In this document: positions 33,201-44,089 of the stretch, piece after piece
How the letters are laid out: the number at the start of each line of letters is the position of its first letter
Position numbering within the stretch: position 1 is the stretch's first letter
Origin: Hysterangium stoloniferum
Taxonomy: Eukaryota > Basidiomycota > Agaricomycetes > Hysterangiales > Hysterangiaceae
Assembly (NCBI GenBank): GCA_015178975.1
Contig: WHVD01000107.1
Span: forward strand, 1 to 64,000
Length of the DNA: 64,000 nucleotides
Direction: 5' to 3'
Notes under the pieces: model-generated
What the model saw: the letters and a program-made list of their open reading frames with translations, nothing else
Databases searched by the model: none
Told to the model about the DNA's origin: nothing
Position numbers and translations under genes: made by a program

Positions 33201-34137
33201 AGGGTTTCTCCCAGTACCACCCCTCTTCAACCTCCTCAGAGCCCCCAGTCTCTTCCACCTCCTCTGACTCTGACTCATCACCATCGGCATCTGCCTCACC
33301 AGTGACCCCATCCTGGATTCTGCATGCTTGCAAAACCTGCACAGTCAAAATCTCCAGTGACTTTCATATCGCATGCCCGTCAAAGCACGCAGACGTGGCA
33401 TGTTCCTCGACCCATGCCAGGGTGTCGCTCATAATCCCAAACAGCTGGTTTTGCTCCTCAAGAGCGTCAATGAGATACTCCAGGAGGCCCTCCGACATCC
33501 CATCAGCAGCCAGCCACGTGCACCCAAGTTTCAAATTGGCACACTCTGCACAAGTGCACCCTCAGCCTCTGACCCAGTGATGGCACATTCAGTTGCGCAA
33601 AGCACACTGAATGCACCTTGGGTTGTTTTTGGGCCCCACTTCGGGGGCCTGACACGTTTTCTATTTGACAATATCAGTATGCTAAACAAAAAAAAAAAAG
33701 AAAGTCACTTACCTTCAGGGACGACGGCCCCACCTCTGGTTCCTCCAACTCATCCTCTCCTTCGGAGGATAAAACACTTGGGGCCTTACGCTACTGAGTC
33801 ATTAGTACTTAGCAATCCTTAGTTTTGGGACATCGACCTTTCTCACCTTGGCCTCGGCCTTCTCTTGCTTCTCTTTCACAAGTGTGGCAACTGCCACTCT
33901 CCAATGCGCATCCTCCTCTGCCTTTTTCTGCTCTTCCACCCTTTTTCACTCCTCCCTCTTCCTTCACTCCTCCTTGGCCCTCTCAGTGGCCACCAGCAAC
34001 TCGGCATCTCTCCTCACCTCCTCCTCTTCTTGCAAATGACATGCCGCCCTTTCCTATACTCGGCATTGCAAGTCATTCAGACTTGGCATACCCACAGGTC
34101 CCGAGAGGCTAGAGATCATCCTGTTGTTAGATGACAT
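33190..34137 (-). pseudogene. antisense, intron-containing frame between pol and the 3' LTR
   Basis: On the strand opposite gag-pol: ATG at 34137; an acidic/basic coiled-coil-like block (EEEEVRRDAELLVATERAKE, then AVATLVKEKQEKAEAKVRK); GEDELEEPEVGPSSLK; a 64-nt GTAAGT...GTCAG intron (33712-33649, phase 0); then a cysteine pattern CIQCALRN-x-MC and CTCAECANLKLGCTW; GLLEYLIDALEEQNQLFG; and an acidic tail DADGDESESEEVEETGG. One frameshift and several TGA/TAG codons break it. I associate such Cys/coiled-coil/acidic frames with basidiomycete Ty3 elements, but the role is unknown. Confidence 0.5.
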
Positions 34138-34278
34138 GGTGAATAAGGAATAGGAGACAAAGACGCCCTGGTAACCTTATATAAGCTTTTTCATTTCTTG
34201 ACACATCAGCTAACTCACTTGACATGTACATTTTTCATTTCTTGGCCTCCATGGGACTTCGGCCATATGGGGAGATAC

Positions 34279-34928
34279 TGTTACAACCCGTGCACTTGGC
34301 ACACTGTTGGACCCAATTGGACCTCACGCAAAACTCCAATTGCTTGCAAACTGTCTGTATTCCGACTAACCCCATTAAGCACCTTCATTGTTCCCAATTA
34401 GTATTTCCGTCCACCCTTTATCCTATACAACCAGCTTACACCTTTTCTGCCCCCGTAGTAGCCTACGTCCAGATTTGTAATGTTCCGTCTATCGCTTTCC
34501 ATTTTCACGTCGCTTTATATGTAGTTCCGTCTGCTCCATTAGTAATTTCCTTTGTTCCATTTTTGTTTGGATAAGCACCGGTTTTCTGTATATATACCAC
34601 TTATGTATTGTAGTATTAGGACAATCAGAATATCAACTCAGAACACTTGTATACCTCTCTCATAGTTCCACTCTGAGTAGTTCCGCTCCCGCCCTTGCTT
34701 GTGCTCACTCATTCTTGGTCTCTGACCTCACAACCCACTACTATCCGTCAGCCTCTGATCAGTGACTTACCAAGAGGGCTATATGACAGGATAAGTTTTC
34801 TGCCTGCCTGAAATTTAAGGACACCCAATGGAATTTGCAAGGGCACAGCACATACATAAGCTGAAGCCAAGTCATTCCAATTGGTCCCCATCGGCCTACC
34901 AACATCAGTCAGTTTTCAGCTCTTAACA
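34279..34928 (+). repeat. right LTR of the composite element
   Basis: 650 bp, TGTTACAACC...CTCTTAACA, preceded by a purine-rich ATGGGGAGATAC stretch that could be the polypurine tract. It shares blocks with the other LTRs (ATAAGCTGAAGCCAAGTC, CAATCAGAATAT) but is much more diverged from the left LTR than two LTRs of one insertion should be. Confidence 0.82.
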
Positions 34929-35390
34929 CCCCGACTTTACTGAGATTTTCCTGGGAATCCTTGTAGACCTCCAGAGATTTGCAATATTACTCTGGGTAAA
35001 TGGCATCAAAATACCTCTATGAATGCCCTGCGAAATCCTTTTGTGAAGGCACAAGAGACAGCTTATGTGAAATGTTTCTGTGAGAGGTGTGGGAAATGCT
35101 TCTGTGCATCCAGAAAATACTCCCATGTATGTCACAAAGTACTCCTGTGGTGTCACAAACAGGTGTAACAATACTTCCATGCATCACAAAATAGTTCTGT
35201 GCATGTGACAAAATACTCCTGCATGTGTAAAAATACCTCCAAGCATCACAAAATACTTCTGCGCATGTCACAAATTACTGTGGTGCCAAAAATACTCCCA
35301 TGGTTGCAGAAATGCTCCTACAGCATCAAAAAAGCTCCCACAAGTGCAGAAAAGCTTCCAGATTGCTTCCATGCTGACTAACAATGAAAC
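34929..35390. repeat. degenerate short tandem repeat
   Basis: Variations on CACAAAATACTCCTGCATG repeat roughly every 25-35 nt over ~35030-35360. No gene recognised. Confidence 0.45.
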
Positions 35391-35393
35391 TTA

Positions 35394-35483
35394 GTATATG
35401 GGACATGACTAAGCTGATACAGGACATGACTAAGCTGATATGGGACATGACTAAGTTGATACAGGACATGACTAAGCTGATGG
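35394..35483. repeat. 22-bp minisatellite
   Basis: Four near-identical copies of GGACATGACTAAGCTGATAC (plus 2-3 nt spacer). Confidence 0.85.
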
Positions 35484-37029
35484 TACCTTTTACCTGCCCT
35501 TTATGGGAATTCAGATGCTCCACATCCTCATACTACACCTAAAAATGTTAGAGTATGATATTACAGCTCTTACATAGTCTATGATGTTCCCTATATTTTT
35601 CTGATATTTGTAGTATTTTTCCCAGCACTGTAGGTGCAGTATTGGGTGAGTTACCTAGTAAGGTAACTGATGTGTAGGTGCTTAGGTAAGCACCCTGTAG
35701 CATACTCCGCTGTGGGTGTGGGAAAGTCTCCTTAGTGTTTACTTTCCTCACACTCACAGGGTGTTTGTCAAGAGTTATTCAACTGTTTCAACAAAAAACA
35801 CCTACCACCCACCATGCTCCTTTCACTTATGTAGTTCATGATTGTCTGAATTTGTGTGGACAATATCTTGCTCAATTTTAGGTGTATCATGCTGAAATTT
35901 GTATATATAATATTATGATATGTAGCAAGGAGGATATCTGAAAACTATTAAGTATACCAAATTCTAATATACTCTAAAGGTCACTTAAACATCTGGGATG
36001 TGATTCAAACATAATTTAGTTTTTAAAACTTTCAAAAAGTTTTAAACTCTCTTGTACATTACAAACTAAAGAATCTTTCTGGACATGAGTAGACAATAAA
36101 AAAAATTAGTAGTTTGAAACACTAATACTGTTAAAAAATATATACCTTTAGATAGTCCATTCCATGCATATGTACATATATCATTGGCACCTCTAAATAC
36201 ATATGTATTACTTTGGAATGGATCTGTCAATCTGAACAGATTTCTACCTGATTCAACATACCCAGAATATATAGGTTTTACTTAATAAAGACAGCTGTGG
36301 TATGAAAAATTTCCAATAATATTTTACATATTTTACATGGAAATAACTGCATTACAACTTTTAAAAAACAAAGTACTAATAAAAGTATTAGTAGGCATCT
36401 GTAAAAGGAAGGAAATTATATACAATGGAATTTGTTATATAACTATGGGTTGTAGAAGATGTAATATGGAGAACTATTTCTGATGGTTGTTTTTTGATGA
36501 TATAATTGTTTCAGAATAGATATCACTATTTAAAGATGGAGTTTTGTAAAAATAAGACTTTTATTAGTAAATATTTGAGATTTTAGTAATTATAAACACC
36601 CTCCCAAGCTTACATGGCTGTAATATATAAGAAAATATATCTATTTTAATTTCCCCCATTAATCACTCCATCAGAAGACTGTGTGCAATGTAGGATGCCA
36701 TGTACTTCATGCAATGTCCTGAAGACTTGGTAAGGGAGAGCCATGGTATATATGTAGCACATAACAGGATTGCATTCCCCTTTCCAACAGAATCATACAC
36801 TTGAGAAGTATATCAGGGCCAAGAGAGCCTGCTGGCCATGCACAAAACTATGACCTGCATAATGATACAAACTAGTGTTAGTGAGTGTGATCCTCTGAAC
36901 AAAAGGTCTAGTAAGCTTATGCACCATGTCCTGTGTGATTACAACCACTTGAAAATCTCCTGCAGGCTCCATACTATATCCTGGTGGAGTGAAAATGACT
37001 ACCTAATCATTCTGTCCATTTATGCTATG
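35484..37029. other. AT-rich sequence with one coding-like fragment
   Basis: Mostly featureless. One plus-strand frame (~36118-36285) reads VKKYIPLDSPFHAYVHISLA, then PLNTYVLLWNGSVNLNRFLP and PEYIGFT-stop: clearly protein-like with A/T-ending codons, like the block at 14458-15297. Family unknown. Confidence 0.35.
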
Positions 37030-37370
37030 TGTCACAACCGTCACATGTCACATATCGTCACAAACATTCAAAGGTAATATTCGACAACTCTTCGACCTAT
37101 CGAATTCAACTCGACAAAACTGAACATTATTCGACACCATCGAATCACTTTTGACATGTCTCATTTTGATGTCATATATGATTTCATAATTAGTTCATAA
37201 CATAGTCATAACGATATGACGAAAAGCATAAAAGGGCTACGAAAGGAGTGAGGGAAGTCAGTTGAAATATCTGTATATTAGTGATATTAGTAATCTACTT
37301 TGTCGTAACTTCTTCGACAAATACTTCCGTGAGTTCTCGTGACTGGTAATAGCCTCTTACTTCATCAACA
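37030..37370 (+). repeat. LTR-like repeat, copy 1
   Basis: 341 bp, TGTCACAACC...TTCATCAACA. Shares with 37938-38355 the blocks TTTGATGTCAT, ATAAAAGGG, GGGAAGTCAGT and the end ATCAACAGG. TG...CA ends suggest an LTR; no target-site duplication and no internal genes were found. Confidence 0.45.
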
Positions 37371-37937
37371 GGGCGAATATATACTTCGTCGAACAAGGCT
37401 TTCGAGTTCGATTAGTAGAATATTATTCGACTCTATCGAAGAATAATCAATTCGTGACACTATGGCATGTCATTATCACTCTATATATATAAGTCTGTCA
37501 ACGTGTAAAATACCTCAATTTACTGAATTAAAGTCATCTTGAATGAAGACATATGTAAAGGCTAGGTGATGAGTCTTGAGGCTCAGATCATGAAAAGCCA
37601 TGCTGATGTACTGTAAGCACAAATTTCTCATTCAATCACATATATCTCCATGGGTGCAAAAAACACTCCCTCCACTCAGAAAAAGGCCAAGACAGCTGCC
37701 AAAAGAAATCCAGCTCTTTAGACATGGACCAGAGAGCCAGGATGTGTGTAAACCTCTCAACTATTGATGAGTGTGCAGAGGGTGGGGTGATCATCCAAGA
37801 TTTTACAACTGACACACAGAGTTGAATGAGAAGATAATTTTGGAGATAATTTCTGCCCTATGTTGGATGAACAGTCTGATGAGATTGAGGGTGATGAGAG
37901 CTTGAAGGTTTCATTGGTTGAAGCTGTCATGAAAAAC
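37371..37937. other. sequence between the LTR-like repeats
   Basis: 567 bp without a recognisable gene; starts GGGCGAATATATACTTCGTC. Confidence 0.35.
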
Positions 37938-38355
37938 TGTCATGAACACACAAGTTCAAATTCCAATAATATTCAATTTAATATTTCTTCAACATTTCTT
38001 CAACATTTCTTTGACATTCCTTCAACATTTCTTCAACCTTCCTTCAACATTTCTTCGACATTCCTTCGACTTTCAACTCAACTTCCAACTCAACTATTCT
38101 TTGACAATCTTGAATATCTTCAACTTGTCTCAGTTTGATGTCATTGATGATTTCACTTTGATATCATATTATCATCATAGGTAAATGATATATAGTATAA
38201 AAGGGTAATGATAGGAGCAAGGGAAGTCAGTCAGAAAACCTGTACCGTAATTATATTATTAACTGTATTACATAATCATTGAACTTTTCCAAGCCTTTAT
38301 TCAACTTAATTATTCATGAGCCTCTGTATCCTATATTTGCCTCATGCTTTATCAA
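37938..38355 (+). repeat. LTR-like repeat, copy 2
   Basis: 418 bp, TGTCATGAAC...TTTATCAACA, CpG-poor relative of 37030-37370, expanded internally by a run of CATTTCTTCAA/CATTCCTTCAA words (37985-38075). Confidence 0.45.
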
Positions 38356-39439
38356 CAGGATGAATTAAGGAGGATAACCCAAAACTTTAAAAAGTTATTT
38401 GTCCACTAAAGTATATATATTTATATTTTTTGTTGTAGAATTAATATTTACTCAAATTCAGTCTATCAGGTGATACTCTGGAGAATAAGGAAATATTAAT
38501 ATTTATCTTGTATCTGACAAAAGTTAGTCAAACAAACATATATAGATTATCCTTTTGGGGATAAATTCCACAACATGGATTGGTTGGCCAGATAGTTCTG
38601 GTTAACTTTCTAAACCAAATAAATTAAAATTATATGAACTACATTTGAAAGTTTGCATAATATACAAGAGAATGCATCTCATCCCAAGGATTACAGCTGT
38701 TTGCATTACATAAGGTGCGCGCTTGTATTAGTTTTTGCAGAATGTGTCCCAACTTGCAAACACGATATCTCCACGAATACACCACCAAATCATATAAAGA
38801 CTAGATAGTTTGTCTTGTAATTAAATATACTAGTGCTTTCCAATATTACTTTCAAAAAATTCTCCTCACATAACATTTGTCTTTATGCTAGTGTACATGC
38901 AGCTCACGAACTCATTTGCAGGCTGTACAATGGACTGTAGAACCTGAACTTGTAATATAGTGTTTATATAATATATATCTAGTGTTACCAACCTTCCCCC
39001 TTTTACTGACTGTCCCGTGGAATGTGTAAAGTCAAGTTGACCATGTTTTGGCACCTCCTCCTGGTGAACTCATTTATACAGGAACCACTGGCCGATCTAC
39101 CTCTCCTGTGGAGCATGTTGTAGCTAATATGTGTATTTAGTGCCTAATGTACATTTTTTGTGACAGATGTAATCCCAGCATGCCCAGCAATGTTCCCGCC
39201 CTGCCTGGGAAATGGATCACTCGAGAGTAAGCTGAGACCTGTAGATATATCAGAAGGAAATGATATAAAACAGTCATTAAATGTAAATACCATGTGGGAG
39301 AACATTTGAGATACTATAATCAGATGCCAAAGTCTCCCACTGCACTCCTATGGGCACCGGTCATCCATCCACTCTTACACAACTCCTGCACTCTCAAAGT
39401 GCATCAAAAGTGTCTTAACGATACATGTAGTATTTCTGC
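38356..39439. other. intergenic, no gene recognised
   Basis: AT-rich; no transposon ends or coding motifs seen. Confidence 0.4.
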
Positions 39440-39960
39440 ATGTCTTTGAGTTGGAGATAAAGCACTGTATGATGTCATTGTCAGTGAAAATGAAAGAATG
39501 ACAACAAAATGAGGAACATAGCACCAGTTCCACCTGCAGAAGTTGTAGTAGCTGAATATGTAGCAGGGAATGACTTGCCCATGCATGAGGAACAACTCAT
39601 AATAAAATTTTCCTGCCCAATGGAAACCCAGTAGTGGCCAATCAGCTGGCCGGATAGGAATGTGATGAAAGGCTCGTTCAAGATCCAGGCAATAATATGC
39701 AATAGGGTGATTACAAACGGTTGGTCCAGATAACCTGCCAAGAAAAAGGCCGATGCATCTCGGTTGAGGGTAGAAGATACATGGGGCAGGGTAGAGGCAT
39801 CATCTGGACATGCATTGACATGGGGATCAGAGTTGGGGCATAGCGGGGGATTCCCTTGAGGGGCATGATGATGCTGATGCCTCGAGTCCTGGGAAGAGAT
39901 GAGCATTGATAAAGTAATGGCGTGAAAATCGTTGTAGCATTGAGGAAACATTTATGCAAA
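39440..39960 (-). mobile_element. DIRS-like element, RT-side fragment of the split copy
   Basis: Minus-strand frames match the element at 15.7-18.1 kb: STLNRDASAFFLAGYLDQPF and LLHIIAWILNEPFITFL, then LIGHYWVSIGQ, corresponding to STLNRDAWAFFLVDYLDQPF and LIGLYWASIG there. A short internal deletion joins LLHI directly to ILNEPF. The first part of the same element lies ~6.2 kb away at 46140-47050, same strand and correct order. Confidence 0.7.
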
Positions 39961-40450
39961 ACATGAGAACAGACAGCCAGCAATGGATAACGCAAAAGAA
40001 AGAAATGATTTAGATGGCCTTTGATAACCTGCAGGAAACGGTTCCACCAGTGATGGCCTTGAAAGCTCGGCACATGAGCTTAATAGTATGGTTACCATTG
40101 TCCTTATGAGTGGCAGATTCTTGGGTAGCACTGAGAGCTCCCAACTCATCTACTGACACCACCTTTCTGGGTGTCTCTGGTGGTGGGGCTATGCCTCGTC
40201 AAACAGAATGGAACAATTTAGGGTTCCGTTTGAATGCCGAAGCAGGATGCTCAACAATGTGGGATATTGTGGCATGAGATTCATAACCCTTTCCTAAATG
40301 TTTCACGCCCGATGAAGACATTAGGATTTCATCGTAGTTAGCACCTGTGATAGGGGAGAGTTCATTCGAATGTATAGGTGTTGAAAGTCCATGAAGACGT
40401 TCTGTAGTGGCGAATGGTGTTTTGTGTGCGGATGGCTCATGCTCTACTGG

Positions 40451-40577
40451 GATTGGGGGCGCAAAGAAAGCGTTGGGGGTGCAAAGAAAGCGTTGGGGGT
40501 GCAAAGAAAGCGTTGGGGGTGCAAAGAAAGCATTGGGGGTGCAAAGAAAGCGTTGGGGGTGCAAAGAAAGCGTTGGG
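40451..40577. repeat. 20-bp minisatellite inside an exon
   Basis: Six copies of GCAAAGAAAGCGTTGGGGGT starting at 40461, 40481, 40501, 40521, 40541 and 40561 (last one incomplete). It lies in the exon 40626-40199. The unit is not a multiple of three, so successive copies are read in the three frames, giving a 20-residue period (TLSLHPQRFLCTPNAFFAPP). Confidence 0.95.
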
Positions 40578-41389
40578 TCCAATACGGCAGATAACCAAGT
40601 GGGGTTTCGTAAGGGTGTATGTGTTTCTGCAAAGATGATCAGTTAAAAAAAGAAACAATGTATAACAATGGGGGTGCATACCACTCTTGGCGAGTTCAAG
40701 CTCGAGTGTAACAAGAGGTGTAATGGGGCGTGCAAAATCAACGACACTTTGGGACGTTCCTTTTCTAGCCGTCTCTGGAATAGGTGCAGGATCATCTGAG
40801 GATCTATTTTGCTCTCCATCATGGTTCTCAGGAGATTTTGATACCAGGGTAACACATCGCTGATGCACAGGAGGTGTGTCATTTAGACTGTTGTCTCCGG
40901 CCACATTCTTGTCCTGGAATATTTCTGTGACCTTTGCGGAAGCTCGGCGGTTGGCTTGAGCAGTCTGTGGAGGAAGAGGCGGCAATGGCGTCATGCTTCC
41001 TGCAGCAAAATTAGCTTGTGCATCCTCGACCACTCTCTCTACATTCCGTATCCAAATAGTTATTTGATCCAGGTGATTATCTGCAGCTATCTGCTCATTT
41101 CTTATTGCATGGCACACTGTTGGTAAAGAACTTTTGGCTACATGTGGGGAGTTATTAGTTTGCTGGTTCTATCATGATGTAAACATACCAATGTGAACAG
41201 CAGCATCAATTTCCCAAGATTCTTTTGTATCTTTGGAGGGCCTTGTACTATCCCCCTCTGTGGAATGACTGAGCTCTGGAGTGACCGAAGATAAACCAGT
41301 GGTTGATTTGTTGCCGAGTAAGTTACCATAGCTCCCTAAGGCGGAACTCTTGTATAACCAGACGCCTTTGTCTGCAGAAAAATCAGTTG

Positions 41390-43569
41390 GACTAGAGACT
41401 CAAGTCAAAGAAGTGATTAAATTACCCAACGATTGCTTGATGCTTTGTGTTATGTATTTCTAAGTTTTTTCCAATTTTTAAACAATTTCCCCTAACAAAT
41501 TGCGAAAACAAATATTCAAATGTAATTATATTGCGACGATTAAATTGTACAATATTTGTTTGATTTATCTTGAATTTATACAATTTATTTTGTATTTTTA
41601 TCTAATAAATTGAGCAAATTATTGAATTTCTACTTTTTATTCTTTTTTGATTAATATGTCGGCGACTCAGCGCTTATTCACGACGCGCGAGTAATCATGT
41701 GACATTCACATGATATTTCAAACTCCGACGCCGATAAAACGCGATTTGAAATACTCGCGCATTATCAAGGCGAAATATATATATTTTTATATTATTATAA
41801 TAAAATATTATATTTATAACTAACTAAAAGTAAATATAATAATTATATAATAATATAAAACCGGCCTGGCGTTTATTACACGGCGCGCGGGAAAATCGTC
41901 ACAACGAGTGACAACCGTCATAACAGGTGACAGTTGTCACAAGGGCGCGCGACGGTCACAGAGGCGCGCGACGGTCACACAGGCGCGCGACGGTCACAAA
42001 GGCGCGCGACGGTCACACAGGCGCGCGACTGTCACAACGCGTGACAGTCACAAGACGCGAAGGGTGTCATGCGCGCGCACAGGCGCGAGAGCATTATGTC
42101 ATCATATATGCTACTGCAACAAAAACAGGAAACTCTCTGGAACATTCCAGTGGCTTCCAATGGAACATTAGTTAATAGGTACTAATATTAGATAGAATAT
42201 TGTAGAATATTCTATAAAATTCTACAATGTTCCATTATGCCAAGAATATTCTATAGTGTCTTAGAAGTAGTTAGAACCTTCCACAATGCTCTAGAAAATT
42301 CTAGAAAATTCTAAATGACATCACTCCTCCCAGAATGACATCATTAAATCTTCTAGAATCTTCTAAATGTCTCAGACTAAAATGTATATAAGGAGCTCAG
42401 CTCCAGCCTTGAATAGAACAATCAATCAATCATATCATCACATCAACCCACCACATCTGTGTGTGTCACTGCAGCAAGCAGGCTACTCCACCCCTATCTG
42501 GGCAGTTGGACATCTCATTCCACCTCTATCTGAGCTGTTGGAAACCCTTGCCACCTCTATCAGAGTTGTTGGCCCAATCAGATCCCTTGTCACCTCAATC
42601 TGAGCTGTTGACTGATCTGCTGTTCCCCTGTCACCTCAATCTGAGTTGTTGACTTTTGTTCCCCCTTGCCACTTCTTAATTGAATAGCTGGCTATCTTTT
42701 ATATATTATTTCCACCTCAGTTAGAGTTGTTGGTTATCAACTAATAATATATAAATAATCTCATACTATAGTCATCTCTTAATTGAGTACTGATTATTAG
42801 TTTTCCTTACATTGTTATTTGTAGTTTAAGACTTCAGTCACCTCTAGTTGAGTAATTTGACTGTTTATTACATTGCAAATAATCCCGTTCCTTTGTTCAT
42901 TTATTGTGAATCAGTAAAGCATATTCACATAAACAAATACTGAGAATATCCTTGCAGAATCCTTAAGACTACATTAAGATCCTGATAAGTTAATATCACA
43001 GTAGACCTTGTAGGTTAGTGTAAATAAAGCATATATTAGCCAAATAGTGTTTTATTCTATATCTAATCTTTTGACCCGTTTATAAATATTTTTACTGTTT
43101 GACAAATAGTATAAAGTATATATAAACTAGCTAGCATTGAAGTTAAATCTAGCTTCAGAATCAGTAAATTGTTATTCTTATTTTAGTAGTTGTTATCACA
43201 GAAAAAGAACAAGCTTGCACAAGCAGCTCTCAAAACCTTCTTTGCGAAGTTGGGTGCATATATTCAAGTAAACTCTTGACTTCAGGGGTTCTAAGTCTAT
43301 TTAGGCTGCCACTGATTAATATCAAATACTTAAATTATTTTACCTTGCAGTGAATTGAGTATTTGCACATTTTGATAGAGCATTGGACTCCTTTTTCGGA
43401 AAATAGTATTAAAATAAGGCTAATACATTACACTTTGTTTAAGTCCTGTGATACCGGTGGACTCCTTCGTTGAATGGGGGAACGTATTGCTCACGAATAA
43501 GTGCGGAGGATCTGAATGAAGTTTGATTCATCTTGTCACCAGACCAAACATAAATCATAGCAAGGAAAG
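41390..43569. other. AT-rich insertion with minisatellites, no gene
   Basis: Separates exons of the eroded gene. Contains a very AT-rich part (41440-41870), a CpG-rich 19-bp array (41943-42038), a degenerate ~40-bp array of CCACCTCTATCTGAGCTGTT words (~42480-42860) and AT-rich sequence to 43450. Probably one or more non-autonomous elements. Confidence 0.4.
41943..42038. repeat. 19-bp CpG-rich minisatellite
   Basis: Five copies of GGCGCGCGACGGTCACACA with small variations, in the middle of AT-rich DNA. Confidence 0.9.
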
Positions 43570-44089
43570 CTAACCTTCCACCATAGGTGTTAACAATCCT
43601 GCAGTGCCTACCCTACCCTCTGACACAGGAGTAGTGATGTTTACCTCCTTGTTCACCTTGAGCTTCGTAAGATCGACAAGCATGCGACTTTTACGATTTT
43701 CTTTATTCTGTCGTGTGACTTCATGTACGACAGCATTATCCATGTCATTCTCAATCTGCTTCCCTTTATGTGCAGCTGCGAAAACAGCGGGTATTGGCTT
43801 GTGCACAGGGACACATCAACCAGAACTTGTGCGTGAATTGACCACACTATTTTCCTTCGACGTGAATGAACTGGCCATCAAGATGGAAGTGTGATTGCTC
43901 GTGTTGGCGGCGATAGAGTGGTTATACCGAGCAGTAGGTGCGACCTTGAGGGAGTTTGTTGGTCAATGTGAAGCTGTTCCAGAGGTAGGAGATAGAGATG
44001 ATGTCCCAGTATTAAAGCTTGGTACATTACGAGTGACATCTACAGACATGGATGAGGAATCGAATCCCGAGGCCACACCTCGTATCTTT

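Larger units (their letters stand above)
24086..34928 (+). mobile_element. old composite Ty3/gypsy element with internal duplication and nested Tc1
   Basis: Order: LTR (24086-24820), gag A (24859-26157), protease start, Tc1 insertion (26542-28134), protease/RT linker (28135-~28569), then a return to mid-gag (gag B ~28575-29393), a full pol (29394-~33200), an antisense reading frame (34137-~33190) and an LTR (34279-34928). The two LTRs differ far too much, and the flanks (ACTAC / CCCCG) do not match, so this is not one simple insertion. All frames are broken, nearly always by TGA in place of CGA. Confidence 0.9.

Noticed and set aside
35194-35381. Possible CRISPR-like array of short spaced repeats
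   Set aside because: Repeats are degenerate and adjoining, without uniform spacers; eukaryotic context; simple tandem decay fits better.
37985-38075. CATTTCTTCAA run as a coding repeat
   Set aside because: Low-complexity expansion inside an LTR-like repeat; frames are incidental.
37030-38355. Complete small LTR element between the two LTR-like repeats
   Set aside because: The repeats differ in length and sequence, the 567-bp interior has no coding sequence, and no target duplication was found.
40391-40646. Plus-strand frames over the 20-bp repeat (KRWGCKESVGG)
   Set aside because: The minus strand carries matching exons with spliced phases; the plus frames exist only because the repeat unit has no stops.
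41908-42175. Plus frames over the 19-bp CpG array (RDGHKGARRSHRRA)
   Set aside because: Pure repeat translation without flanking coding sequence.
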